Of a DNA stretch of 33,567 nucleotides, positions 1 through 8,856 are shown piece by piece. The notes under the pieces are model-generated. The model was not told where the DNA came from and made no database searches. It saw nothing but the letters and a program-made list of their open reading frames with translations. This DNA comes from Shewanella inventionis (GTDB lineage: Bacteria; Pseudomonadota; Gammaproteobacteria; Enterobacterales; Shewanellaceae). Position numbers and translations under genes: made by a program. Each line of letters opens with the position of its first letter. Position 1 is the stretch's first letter. Where the stretch lies: positions 1 through 33,567 of the forward strand of contig NZ_BMII01000041.1 of NCBI RefSeq assembly GCF_014641855.1, given 5' to 3'.

Positions 1-1
1 C

Positions 2-187
2 TTTTTCGGTAGCTTGAAGCAAGAACGAGTTCATTGGCGCAATTATCGAACGCGCTATGCAGCTCAACAAGATGTCTTGAATTACATCACAATGTGGTAC
101 AACAGCCAACGAATGCATTCTTACCTCTATTATCAAAGTCCCAATGAGTTTGAACGTATGGATAAGCATTTGAAGGATGTAGCTTAA
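2..187 (+). pseudogene. IS3-family transposase OrfB, C-terminal fragment (cut by window edge)
   Basis: The open frame entering from the left edge ends in TAA and encodes about 61 residues. It carries the typical end of an IS3-family DDE transposase (rve integrase core): FFGSLKQE, where the E is the likely last catalytic acidic residue, then WYNSQRMHSYLYYQSPNEFE. Only this tail is visible, so it may be a complete element that starts outside the window or a remnant. The insertion sequence marks the left edge of the accessory region. It is the only transposase sequence seen in the window. Confidence 0.85.
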
Positions 188-227
188 GGAACTTAACTAG
201 GTTGTCCGAATTCAGTTGACCAGGTCA
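188..227 (+). repeat. Probable right terminal end of the IS3-family element
   Basis: Just after the transposase stop, the sequence TTGTCCGAATTCAGTTGACC runs into AGGTCA. It ends in CA, as IS3-family right ends do. The other end and any target duplication lie outside the window, so the exact boundary at about 227 is inferred. Confidence 0.45.
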
Positions 228-564
228 CAGTGGCCTGTTTTTTCCAGTTTCACATCACTATTTATCGCGAAAAGCCATAAGCTTCCATTAAACCGAATTT
301 GCCAGGATGCAGAACATAATTCACAATCTGCCTTCAATCCTTTTTCACCTCGAATAATCCAATTTTAGTTAAGGTTTTAAACCAACAGCCGTTTTTTATA
401 TGGTAAGACTTTTACATGCCATAAATGGTTAGTACTCAGCAGATTTTTTAAACAAAAATAATGCTAACGAAGATAGTACTTTAGAACTTTTTTCGCTGTT
501 AATTTACATTGCTTAAATTCACACCAAAGGAATCGAGTCCACTCGTGAGTACCATTTCTTACTT
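228..564. other. Intergenic stretch without a recognisable gene
   Basis: About 340 AT-rich bases lie between the IS end and the stop of the GIY-YIG gene. I see no convincing ORF, tRNA or strong terminator. A short palindrome ACTCGTGAGT lies at about 540-549. This may be the 3' untranslated end of the leftward operon or a degraded island edge. Confidence 0.4.
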
Positions 565-1266
565 TCATAATCCGAATAATGGTTGAGCAACTCCAAGTGT
601 CTTTATATACTCTATATCAGACATATCTAGATCGAACCACTCTCCCTCCAGCCTCTTATCTGCAAAATTTAAATGCATTTGTCTTTCAGCCAAAGAGTAA
701 TCTTCAAACTCTGCATAATGAATAAGCATAATTGAAAAGGGCAGTTTTACTGAAAATAGCTGGGTACGATTTTTTATATTGACTGTTTTACCAATCTTAT
801 AACCATATTGAGACTCAATAACGTAAACAAAACCTTTTATAGGGTTACTACTAGAATGTGTTCTAGTACTGGGAGTTGATCCTACAACTTTTCCAAATTC
901 TGTTTGACCTAGCTCAGAAAAGCATTCTGCAAATAAGTCATTTAACATGTAACGCTTGACCACTTCTGGTGCAAATTTAAAAAAAGGCCTATCTTGCCAA
1001 AATCTTCTTCCTGATGGACTCGGACGCAAGGATACATCGAATGGTAGAGTCTCAACTTCAACCTTGTAAGTGTTGAAATCAATTGATTTTACAATACAAA
1101 AAGCAAGGGTATGGCCTAATAAGTCATTATCGAGCCAGTCTGCTAAAATAATACAATGCTCTTTACGTAGTTTGACAAGCATATCTTCTGGTACAGAAAG
1201 TACTTTACCGACTAAAATGTTATTTATTTCAACTTCATTTGTAGATAAACGCCAAAAGTTACTCAT
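565..1266 (-). CDS. GIY-YIG nuclease-like protein (T5orf172/MUG113 type)
   Basis: The C-terminal half (about residues 145-215 of 233) has the layout of the T5orf172/MUG113 branch of GIY-YIG endonucleases. It shows VYVI (147-150) in place of GIY and YKIGK (156-160) in place of YIG. An arginine at 167 and the late AERQMHLNF...GEWFDL block follow, where E194 is the expected metal ligand. This predicts a single-domain DNA-nicking or cleaving enzyme. I do not recognise the N-terminal 140 residues; the segment LRPSPSGRRFW is distinctive. The start is supported by a strong ribosome site (GAGGGGGGA) shortly before ATG 1266. It lies 39 bases after the HDR-motif protein gene and is probably the last gene of a three-gene unit with the DUF3696 ATPase. 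It could be the DNA-cutting effector of that unit. The fold is a good match; the role is inference. Confidence 0.7.
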   Translation of the reverse strand: MSNFWRLSTNEVEINNILVGKVLSVPEDMLVKLRKEHCIILADWLDNDLLGHTLAFCIVKSIDFNTYKVEVETLPFDVSLRPSPSGRRFWQDRPFFKFAPEVVKRYMLNDLFAECFSELGQTEFGKVVGSTPSTRTHSSSNPIKGFVYVIESQYGYKIGKTVNIKNRTQLFSVKLPFSIMLIHYAEFEDYSLAERQMHLNFADKRLEGEWFDLDMSDIEYIKTLGVAQPLFGL

Positions 1267-1305
1267 ATTTGTCCCCCCTCACTCGTAATGTTTTTATAGG
1301 CTTTA

Positions 1306-2184
1306 CTACTCAAACAGAACAATCCGTTTAGCTTTTTGTTCGGTGATAGCCTTTTGAATCCATTTCTTTGTGATTGAAGCCTCTTCAACACTGCACAGAC
1401 TCAAACTAAGTTTATCTGCCTGAACACCCTGTTCTACTCCTTCAGAAAAACCATGACCTGATTTAATTGCGCCTTTATCCGTTATCACATAACGATCGTG
1501 AAAATAACGTTCTGGTGCGACAATAAGTGAAAAGGTCGGAATGTGATCGTACACATCAATAAATTCTTGCTGAAATACTTTCTGAGGATCAGCAGTATTG
1601 ATACTTGTCACTAAAGTCATGCTACTTATAGAATGGAATTCTTGAATTAACTTGAATATTGACTTTAAAACAGGGTTGTTTGCGAGTCTAAAATATTGAT
1701 CTACAATAAAAACATTTCCTCCAAACCTGATTAAGGTAGATAAAGATGCTGAGATGTCTTTTGCTTCTTTATTAACTAGTCTCGATGGTGGCATTAACCA
1801 ACTATCATGTCCGTCTATAAGGTCATCGTATTTGATTGCTCCAGCGAATTGCTCCGATACAATCGAGTTGAAAGGTAATATAGCTGTTTGACGAGTGCAC
1901 CAGTCACTCCAATCATCTGCAAATATTGAGATTCGATCTAGTGGCAATATAAAATACGGTTGATCCTTACTTCGTTGGAGGTTATTTAAAAAATTGGTGA
2001 TTGACTTTCTCTTTACTGGTTTGAGGGTGTCAGAGTGTTTAGCCGCCTGAAAAGCTTGCTTAGCCCATTCTTTAACGGGGGCAACAACATAACGTCCAGT
2101 TTCAAAACCGAATCTTTCTTTCAACAGACCATAGTAATGATATTCAGCCATACAACGAGGATCTAGAGCGACTTCATGATACAT
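1306..2184 (-). CDS. Partner of the DUF3696 ATPase, with a PLD-like HDR motif
   Basis: This 292-aa protein has no family I can name with certainty. Its C-terminal half has a pattern seen in divergent phospholipase D-like proteins. A hydrophobic strand ends in an acidic residue (GGNVFIVDQYF, about 155-165), a second strand follows (MTLVTS, 189-194), and then HDRYVITDKG at 229-238 and SGHGF. HDR...D resembles an HKD-type catalytic half-site with K replaced by R, so a phosphodiesterase or nucleic-acid-binding role is possible. There is no signal peptide or membrane segment. Its start codon overlaps the stop of the upstream ATPase by one base (TAATG), so the two are translationally coupled and very likely act together. 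The PLD relation is a motif-level guess. Confidence 0.55.
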   Translation of the reverse strand: MYHEVALDPRCMAEYHYYGLLKERFGFETGRYVVAPVKEWAKQAFQAAKHSDTLKPVKRKSITNFLNNLQRSKDQPYFILPLDRISIFADDWSDWCTRQTAILPFNSIVSEQFAGAIKYDDLIDGHDSWLMPPSRLVNKEAKDISASLSTLIRFGGNVFIVDQYFRLANNPVLKSIFKLIQEFHSISSMTLVTSINTADPQKVFQQEFIDVYDHIPTFSLIVAPERYFHDRYVITDKGAIKSGHGFSEGVEQGVQADKLSLSLCSVEEASITKKWIQKAITEQKAKRIVLFE

Positions 2185-4061
2185 TAGAATAGCTCCTCAT
2201 CTCGTTCATCAAAGAAACCACCAGGCCAATCTTCTGTAAAATCTCCGTCAGCGGTAACATCAATTCTTTTAGCTAACACACCATTTTGTGAATTTGATAA
2301 AAATACAACACTAATATCTTCATGGTTAACGTCAGCAATACCTTCTGGTAGTTCACCTGCAGATGTTTGTCTAACCCTATTTAACAACCTCAAAATCATA
2401 TGTTCACTGTGGGTTTCTATCAAAAAACTAGATTTACTATTTGATTGAGTTAACAAGTCACCTATCACAATCTGTACTCTAGGATGAAGATGTAACTCCG
2501 GCTGTTCACAAGCAATTAATCCCTTCATCGTTAGCTGTGAAGCCACCACCAAAGGTAATAATTGAGAGACTCCAACACCTATATCAGATGCATTAATTTC
2601 TATATTATTATGGCAATCCCACAAAGAGCTTTTAACAACTTTATCAAGATACTGCCCTATGTATAAATTTGAGTGGAAATCGCTTCGTTGACGTAACTCA
2701 TCTAAAACATCGTTATTAATAGCAGTTTTTTTAGTATCTGGATTTACATCCAAATTTTCACTTGAAATAGAACACGATAATTGTTCCCCAACGGCATCTT
2801 TCATTGCTATAACATCTTCAATATTTTTAAAATCAACAGATGGTGAAACGAACCTAGCCTGAATATCCTCAACTTTATAAGTAATCTTATACCCTAGATT
2901 CAACTTGTCTTTGTTTATAAGCCAATCGTTGACCGCAGTGTCCCGTAATAAGTCAATTTTAAATAATTCATCCCAACAGGCTTTCCCATCATACCAATCA
3001 GCTTGCGATGGATATGGGTTTTGTAAGTAGTTAGCGTCAGGTATGTGTCTCAATGGCCCTATGCATAAACTATTATTTAAATAAACAAGTAAATTGTCCA
3101 AAGGTGCGACAATTACATCGCTTAGGATTTCGCTAATAACGGAACTCAACTGCTCATCCTCCAACGACAGAGATGAGGTTAATACCTTACCTAGCAAAGG
3201 TAATGCACCAGCCTTTCCTTTTATACCTATTGGTGCGTGTAATAAAGTTGAATTGTCTATAAAAGTCATGAAAAGAGAGTTATTCAACTCTTGGTGAGGA
3301 ATTCTATCTATGTTCAAACATTCATGAAACTCACTAACATAACAAGTATCAGAAAAAACAGGAGTTTCTTCATCATTTTGAAATAGGCTATGCTCACCAT
3401 CGACAATTTCAACATGTTCTGGATGATAGATGCCCTTCAGAGCTAAAATTTTATCAAATAAATTATTGTGGATTTCAACTTGACTATCAAAGCAATCAAT
3501 TAACCAGTCATCATGCCCTTCTGGTAATAATAAAGGATGAAGGTAATTCAACGCTGTAATCATAGGTTGCTTTAAGCCTGCATCACTGTTCACTTCAGCA
3601 ATTTCGATATCATCAAACCAAATTTTATAATTCGAAATAAAGGCTGTCTTATTGCTCATCGACCAAGATATCTCAAACTCAAGTGCAATTTTTTTAGCAT
3701 CACTTGAAGGGCTATTTAAAGACAAATTCACTTGCTGACCAATAAGATCTGACAAATAGGCATAAGTAGAACCAATAGCATTTCCTTTGTCGTATTCAAC
3801 TTTGATTTTTATGTTATTTTTGATGTTTTTTCCATAAACCAAATTTTTAAATCCACCGACGAATTTGCCACCTAATGCGTCTATTCTTGCTGGATCGCAC
3901 TGCCCTTTAGCAAGTATTTGCTGTAAATAAAACAGCGCCATTAGCACAGTACTTTTCCCGACACTATTTGGCCCAAAAAGTAAGGTGACGGGAGCAAACT
4001 CAATTGTTTGGCTTTCTTTGAATGAGCGGAAGTTAGTAAGTGTAAGTTTAGTTATATTCAT
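2184..4061 (-). CDS. ABC-type AAA ATPase with C-terminal DUF3696
   Basis: This 625-aa ATPase belongs to the SMC/RecF-like AAA group common in defence islands. Walker A is GPNSVGKST (30-38). The Walker B region near residue 515 reads IACEQPELHLHP, followed by IETHSEHMILRL, the usual switch histidine segment. The last 40 residues (DGDFTEDWPGGFFDERDEELF region) are the signature of DUF3696, a tail found on this ATPase class. The long middle (about 100-480) should form the coiled or lid insertion. No TOPRIM (OLD nuclease) motif is visible, so nuclease activity would have to come from a partner. It is the first gene of a unit with the HDR protein (1-base overlap) and the GIY-YIG protein. A strong hairpin separates it from the polymerase gene upstream, so it probably has its own promoter. 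A sensor or regulator ATPase of an antiphage system is the best inference. Confidence 0.8.
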   Translation of the reverse strand: MNITKLTLTNFRSFKESQTIEFAPVTLLFGPNSVGKSTVLMALFYLQQILAKGQCDPARIDALGGKFVGGFKNLVYGKNIKNNIKIKVEYDKGNAIGSTYAYLSDLIGQQVNLSLNSPSSDAKKIALEFEISWSMSNKTAFISNYKIWFDDIEIAEVNSDAGLKQPMITALNYLHPLLLPEGHDDWLIDCFDSQVEIHNNLFDKILALKGIYHPEHVEIVDGEHSLFQNDEETPVFSDTCYVSEFHECLNIDRIPHQELNNSLFMTFIDNSTLLHAPIGIKGKAGALPLLGKVLTSSLSLEDEQLSSVISEILSDVIVAPLDNLLVYLNNSLCIGPLRHIPDANYLQNPYPSQADWYDGKACWDELFKIDLLRDTAVNDWLINKDKLNLGYKITYKVEDIQARFVSPSVDFKNIEDVIAMKDAVGEQLSCSISSENLDVNPDTKKTAINNDVLDELRQRSDFHSNLYIGQYLDKVVKSSLWDCHNNIEINASDIGVGVSQLLPLVVASQLTMKGLIACEQPELHLHPRVQIVIGDLLTQSNSKSSFLIETHSEHMILRLLNRVRQTSAGELPEGIADVNHEDISVVFLSNSQNGVLAKRIDVTADGDFTEDWPGGFFDERDEELF

Positions 4062-4233
4062 TTAATCGCCTTGCTTAATATTTGCATTTATTAATGATTC
4101 AAACAGCGACTGTTTATCGCGTTGCCACCAGCCTGAACTTTTTGAATAAGCTTTATTTCAGTGTAAAATATAAGTTATAACTGTTTGTTGTATTGTTCAA
4201 TAATAAGATAAAAAATCTTAACATTTTTATAAC

Positions 4234-4271
4234 ATTATAAAAATGAAAAAAGTAAAGCGAACAAATGTCAA
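4234..4271 (-). promoter_or_regulatory. Weak candidate promoter for the ATPase unit
   Basis: The AT-rich gap 4062-4306 contains, on the minus strand, TTGACA (4266-4271) and TATAAT (4234-4239). They are 26 bases apart, too far for one sigma-70 promoter, so they may belong to two overlapping promoters or be chance. Because a terminator-like hairpin sits just upstream, some promoter is expected here. Confidence 0.3.
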
Positions 4272-4306
4272 TAAAAATTATTATTGACTTTGTCTACACA
4301 TAACTA

Positions 4307-4340
4307 AAAGTGGTTTTCGCAAGTTTGCGAAAATCACTTT
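4307..4340 (-). terminator. Hairpin terminator after the polymerase gene
   Basis: Six bases past the polymerase stop codon lies a 16-bp stem. Arms AAAGTG plus TTTTCGCAA (4307-4322) pair with TTGCGAAAA plus CACTTT (4325-4340), with one mismatch and a two-base loop. On the minus strand it ends in CACTTTTAG, a short U-rich tail. It probably ends the hsdR-to-polymerase transcript and insulates the ATPase unit. Confidence 0.65.
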
Positions 4341-4345
4341 AAAAA

Positions 4346-7300
4346 TTAACTGCTTCTTTCCTTTGCTCCCCAGCCTTGTTCTTGGTCAAACTTTACATCT
4401 ATTTGTGGATTTAAGTCAGGAAATTGCTTCTTCATTGCTCTAAACATGGCGGCTTTAACTTGATTACTATAGTAATCAAGTTGACCTATAGGAGCTTGGA
4501 ACACTATCGCATCATAGTGAGGCACAATGAGTTTGAATTGTTTACCTGCAAGGTTTTTAGCAAGCTCTATAATCGCTTGCTTAAAGATGGTTGCTGCTGA
4601 TGACTGTACAGGGAAGTTTTTAAACCAGTTGGCTTCCCAACTTCTCATAGCATCAGTTTTGTTAACCTTGTTATTAATGAATCTACGCAAACCAGAAACC
4701 GATGTAATATAGCCTCTGTCACTTGCCTCTTTGGCGGTTTCGTTTTGATAGTCTTGTACGCATTTATAACGTTCTAAGAACCTATCAACCAGACTTTGAG
4801 CACTTGTTTCCGACAGATCAAGTAGTGCACCAATAGTCGAACTTGACATTCCATAAAGGATGCCAAGCACTAACGTTTTTGCTTGTTCTCTTTCGATATC
4901 AATTGCGTTTGCAAAACACTGATAAACATCCCCCGTGTTAAAGTCAAAAATGAGTTGTTCGTCCTTACTTAATCCTGCCAGAACTCCGATTTCCATTTGT
5001 TTATAGTCACATTCTACAATTTGCATCCCAGTTTCAGGTCTAATGATATGTCGGCTTTCACGTGGTAAAGTCATTAGGTTTGGCGATTTTGAAGTACATC
5101 GGCCTGTTACTGTACCCATTGAATCATAAACAGGTACAATCCGATTTGGTTGACCTAGCAACTTAACCGATACATTTGCAGCCCTCTCGACCTTATTGAT
5201 CTGATGGAAATACTCAAAAGCAGTATCCTTATCACGTAAAGATTTAGCGCCCTTTCGTTCAAATAACTTAAGCAGACCTCGAGCATCTACGTAACTAAAG
5301 TTATCGAAAAGATAACTTATTAAACCGGTTTTATCTGGATGATAGATATTAAGTGAGAGCAACTGCTGCATAGACTTGTTTCGGTCAACCTCTAGTTTTT
5401 TAATTTCATGTTCTATATATGCTTTGTCGATAGAAAACCCACCAGCTAAAAGGTTGTGGAGTGCTAAAATGAAAGGATACTCGACTTTGTCGTAGTGCGC
5501 CCAAAGCGAGTTATCGGACAAATTATTGAAATAACGTTGAATTAGATCAATGATACTTGCTTGAAGAGTGTCGTCATATTCCCCAGAAACACACCGCTCA
5601 AATAGTTTAGTAAACGCCGTAGTAGAAACCTCATTTTCATATTTAGGATGCTGAATGCCAAGCTCCGCCATTTTTTCGATGATTTTTAAATCATACACTT
5701 GGTCATACTTGGCTAGCATTTTAGGCTCAATATGACCTGCTCGTAAACATTCAAACAAGTCAAACACATATAATATAGGTGTTTCCCACTGCAACGTTTT
5801 TATAAACACTGTAGAAGAGCCCGTTTCCTCATAAGGTACTGCTGCAATTAGGTGACACTTACCTGTAGAAATTGATTTTATTTCTTTGAAAACTCCCCCA
5901 TTAGTTTTATGTTTCTGAATCGCTTTGAAACCGAATGGCGATATACTTACAACTGCTTCACAAGCGCGACAAGTGGCACGTGTTCTTTTATCGCCAGTTA
6001 CACCTGAGTATGCATTTTCAATACCGCAATTGTGACAAATACCTGCGTTACCACTATGACGAGAACAGCATGAAGCACATGTGGAACAAATATAAAACTT
6101 CTCATAAGAACGTATGTTATAAGGTGTACATGAACGTGAATCGACTCTGCTATCAATAACCTTACGGCAATCGATACAGTAAGATATTTTTATGGATTCG
6201 GCATATTGCTGACAAGTTTCATCGGCACAATGCCAATACGTCGTGCCAACTGCCATTTTACCCATCGAATCCCGTGAGTGCTCAGAAATCGCTAAGGGAG
6301 ACTCACAGCATCTACAAATAAGCTGATCAAGTATGACGTTCCAGCGATTAACAGCCGATAGAATACGTACAAACTGGTCGTCTGAATGAAGAATTTTTGG
6401 GCTGATACCGAAAAATTTTATTAGTAATTTGTAGAAAGGATACTCCACATGTGGCTCTACACTATTGTACCCCTGACTTTTAAGTGTGCAGATCTCAGAG
6501 TCTGTGCATTTTACCCTTCTGCATAGAACGTAATAATTATCCTCGCCTTCCTGATTAGTCTTGTTGGGAATAACTTTTCCTTCACATACACTCATTGCTT
6601 TCTGTCTAAAGGGATGCTTTATTGCTTTTGCACAGGGCGGGAGCACTTTGAGGTCAATCTTGGTTCTAGATTTAGCGTGTTGCTCAAACAATTCTGTCTG
6701 AAAACTACCCAGCAAAGAAACTATTTGACTGGACCTTACTTGCCTTTTTTCTAGCTTTAACTCGTACAAACTCACCAGCAACTTCGCTTCATAAAACGCT
6801 TTAGTCTGTGTTAGTTGTTTTAAATGACGCGCTTGATCCAATGAGAGAGTTCTATTCTCAGAACTTAGATAGTATACATATTGTGCTTCTGTTGCGTGAT
6901 TGGCATACAAAAGGAGGTCATCGAGGTTAAAGTTCTCAACAATAATACTCGTATCAAGGTGCGCAAAATGACTTAAAAACAGGTCATAATCAGAGCCTAT
7001 GACGTCAAGTACTGGCTGTGTGATGCATTCTTTTAGGCTAGCTTCTGATAGTGCTGCTAAAAATACTGATGTGCTAGAGTTCCTAAAGTCGCAAAGCCAA
7101 CTTACCACCACTTCTTTTGCGAAATCCTCATGAACTCCATGTTCAAATGCAAAACTAATAAGATTACAAGATAATAATGCTTTTGATAGCACTGCCCGTT
7201 TAAACTGTTGCTCTACTAAATCTTGTTTGAAAACCGCCTTAAATTGTGAAGGATCGACGATAACAGTTTTATCTTGCTCACCAATACGGTTTAACAATTT

Positions 7301-8251
7301 TAAAATAACAGACTCTCGATCAAGCCCACTCTTATCTCCCTCTGTCGATACTAAATAATCTAACAACGTTGATATTGAAATATTTGCAACAAAGTCTGGA
7401 ACAAGGTTCTGATTTAGATGAGCGTAGATTTCTTCTCTGTCGCCAATATAAAATTGCGCTAGTACAGGTTCGAACAACTTTTTTTCTGGAGTAAAGCTCT
7501 CAGCTGAAACGATCAATATGACATCAGGTAAAGCTAGATTTTGGAGTTTACTTGGTTGTGAAGTTAGCTCCTTGCCCAGTAAAGCTCGCATTTCATTCTT
7601 CAAAAAACTAACGTGAAGATACTGAACCGCACTGTTTATAGGGTCTTCAAATGTTTGATAGTGCTGAGATGCTAGGCTTTCTTTAGAGTGATTTGACATT
7701 CGCTTCTCAAATTCACCTAAATCAAACTCTTCAGGCACATCACTAATATCTGCAAATTGGTTAGAAAGGATTTTAGTCGCTGTATCAATATCCCCTAAGC
7801 ACAAAGAACTAGAATGCTCAACTAACTTAAGCATTAGCTGTGGAGTGAGTTCATTGCCATCAAAGGCATCAAGCAGTGTGCTATAGAGCTCAGACAGCAA
7901 TATGTCCTTAACCGCTTGAGATTCTGACGCCAAGTATGCAAATGATTCTTTAAACTCAGGATTAAAAAACTCAGCAGCTAATTTCTTTTTGAACTCTTCA
8001 GTCTCAATTATTGCAAAGGCATCTAACCTACCGGCGACGAAATTAGAGGGACGAAAGCAAATAATATATTCACCCTGTGCGATTGAAGATGTTTTAGGGC
8101 TGTGATAATAAATGTTGGCGTGAGAATAACGACCTCCCAATGACTTAATCCTAAAGTTAACACCGGAGCCACTTTTTGTTGTAAAAAAATCTGGAGAGTG
8201 AGCAACTGAATAGCCAGGCTTGCTAATTTTTGAGAGAAATTTTTTCATCAT
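4346..8251 (-). CDS. Giant family A DNA polymerase with cysteine-rich insert
   Basis: This is a 1301-aa protein. Its last 260 residues are a family A (PolA-like) palm and fingers. It has TGRCTSKSPNL (1049-1059), motif A DYKQME with D1082 and the steric-gate E1087, and motif B REQAKTLVLGILYG (1121-1134). NFPVQSSAA follows at 1213-1221, then motif C PHYDAIVF with D1247. Both catalytic aspartates are kept, so it is probably an active polymerase. It departs from Pol I in three places: the motif C glutamate is alanine, the histidine is tyrosine, and the fingers phenylalanine is leucine (L1129). Residues 646-764 hold about 16 cysteines, many as CxxC, which suggests several zinc ribbons. I see no 5' nuclease and no clear 3'-5' exonuclease residues. 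The first 640 residues match nothing I know. At 1301 aa it is far longer than the usual 600-930. It lies 49 bases after the 139-aa gene and ends the restriction/Druantia unit. Confidence 0.85.
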   Translation of the reverse strand: MMKKFLSKISKPGYSVAHSPDFFTTKSGSGVNFRIKSLGGRYSHANIYYHSPKTSSIAQGEYIICFRPSNFVAGRLDAFAIIETEEFKKKLAAEFFNPEFKESFAYLASESQAVKDILLSELYSTLLDAFDGNELTPQLMLKLVEHSSSLCLGDIDTATKILSNQFADISDVPEEFDLGEFEKRMSNHSKESLASQHYQTFEDPINSAVQYLHVSFLKNEMRALLGKELTSQPSKLQNLALPDVILIVSAESFTPEKKLFEPVLAQFYIGDREEIYAHLNQNLVPDFVANISISTLLDYLVSTEGDKSGLDRESVILKLLNRIGEQDKTVIVDPSQFKAVFKQDLVEQQFKRAVLSKALLSCNLISFAFEHGVHEDFAKEVVVSWLCDFRNSSTSVFLAALSEASLKECITQPVLDVIGSDYDLFLSHFAHLDTSIIVENFNLDDLLLYANHATEAQYVYYLSSENRTLSLDQARHLKQLTQTKAFYEAKLLVSLYELKLEKRQVRSSQIVSLLGSFQTELFEQHAKSRTKIDLKVLPPCAKAIKHPFRQKAMSVCEGKVIPNKTNQEGEDNYYVLCRRVKCTDSEICTLKSQGYNSVEPHVEYPFYKLLIKFFGISPKILHSDDQFVRILSAVNRWNVILDQLICRCCESPLAISEHSRDSMGKMAVGTTYWHCADETCQQYAESIKISYCIDCRKVIDSRVDSRSCTPYNIRSYEKFYICSTCASCCSRHSGNAGICHNCGIENAYSGVTGDKRTRATCRACEAVVSISPFGFKAIQKHKTNGGVFKEIKSISTGKCHLIAAVPYEETGSSTVFIKTLQWETPILYVFDLFECLRAGHIEPKMLAKYDQVYDLKIIEKMAELGIQHPKYENEVSTTAFTKLFERCVSGEYDDTLQASIIDLIQRYFNNLSDNSLWAHYDKVEYPFILALHNLLAGGFSIDKAYIEHEIKKLEVDRNKSMQQLLSLNIYHPDKTGLISYLFDNFSYVDARGLLKLFERKGAKSLRDKDTAFEYFHQINKVERAANVSVKLLGQPNRIVPVYDSMGTVTGRCTSKSPNLMTLPRESRHIIRPETGMQIVECDYKQMEIGVLAGLSKDEQLIFDFNTGDVYQCFANAIDIEREQAKTLVLGILYGMSSSTIGALLDLSETSAQSLVDRFLERYKCVQDYQNETAKEASDRGYITSVSGLRRFINNKVNKTDAMRSWEANWFKNFPVQSSAATIFKQAIIELAKNLAGKQFKLIVPHYDAIVFQAPIGQLDYYSNQVKAAMFRAMKKQFPDLNPQIDVKFDQEQGWGAKERSS

Positions 8252-8300
8252 GCTTTTTCCATCTAGTAATTACAAGGTCGCAAAGTACAATACAGCTCTT

Positions 8301-8720
8301 CTATAGTGTTTCCTGAGCAAGACAGGCCGCTTGTTGCGTTGTTAGCTCACCAGCAACAAATAATTGCAGCCTTGTTCGGTTTCGATCGGCGAATTTGCAG
8401 CACAGTTTATGGCTGACTTGGTTAGCTTTATCTTGGCTAAACTGTTCAGCTTGCTGTTTGTAAATCTCTGGGGCGTGCTTGAATCGCTTTAAGCCATTAG
8501 TGATTTGCTGTTGCAGGTTGCTCCAGGTTTGATCGAAGGTGCTGAAAAGCTGATGCATTTGATAACGCTGGCTTACTTGGCTGTGAAACGCATAAAGCTG
8601 ACGTTGTTGTTGAACCCAAGCGAGTAACTTTTCAGGCTCATCAAACCATTTACTGCCGGTTTCAGTTTTAATGGTGATGCGTTTAAGTTTTGTTTCTTGT
8701 TGTTCAATTTCTTCTGACAT
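8301..8720 (-). CDS. Small glutamine-rich protein of unknown function
   Basis: This 139-aa soluble protein is rich in Q, K and aromatic residues and should be mostly helical. There is a CC pair in the segment KLCCKF near residue 107. I recognise no family. The start has a good ribosome site (AAGGACG, about 9 bases before ATG). It lies between hsdS and the giant polymerase, 49 bases before the latter, and reads the same way. It is therefore likely co-transcribed and may be a cofactor of the polymerase or of the restriction complex. A structured intergenic element lies directly upstream (8760-8825). Confidence 0.6.
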   Translation of the reverse strand: MSEEIEQQETKLKRITIKTETGSKWFDEPEKLLAWVQQQRQLYAFHSQVSQRYQMHQLFSTFDQTWSNLQQQITNGLKRFKHAPEIYKQQAEQFSQDKANQVSHKLCCKFADRNRTRLQLFVAGELTTQQAACLAQETL

Positions 8721-8759
8721 AACAACGTCCTTGTTATTTTTGTTTTAGATAAAAGCTAT

Positions 8760-8825
8760 AGCTCACCAGCACAACTGAGTAGGGAACTCAGTTGAACGGC
8801 CTTTGGCTGGTCCGAAGGGTGAGCT
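8760..8825 (-). repeat. Three-way-junction inverted-repeat element between hsdS and the 139-aa gene
   Basis: Three nested pairings can be read directly. The outer stem is AGCTCACC (8760-8767) with GGTGAGCT (8818-8825). Inside it, CAACTGAGT (8772-8780) pairs perfectly with ACTCAGTTG (8786-8794) around a 5-base loop. CCTTTGG (8800-8806) pairs with CCGAAGG (8812-8818) with one wobble. Together they fold as a three-way junction on either strand. It ends about 40 bases before the ATG of the 139-aa gene, so it may be a leader RNA structure, a processing site or a dispersed intergenic repeat. There is no T-run to suggest a simple terminator. Confidence 0.6.
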
Positions 8826-8856
8826 CAAAGGATGGTGCGAATAAAGGCTTTTGGGC

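Noticed and set aside
1070..1288. A 72-codon plus-strand frame opposite the GIY-YIG gene
   Set aside because: It overlaps a better-supported gene and shows no protein-like features or ribosome site.
2184..4061. An OLD-family nuclease (Gabija GajA-like)
   Set aside because: No TOPRIM motif follows the ATPase and no UvrD-like helicase is adjacent. The C-terminus is DUF3696.
4234..4271. A single consensus sigma-70 promoter made of TTGACA and TATAAT
   Set aside because: The two boxes are 26 bases apart, far beyond the usual 16-18, so they are listed only as a weak candidate region.
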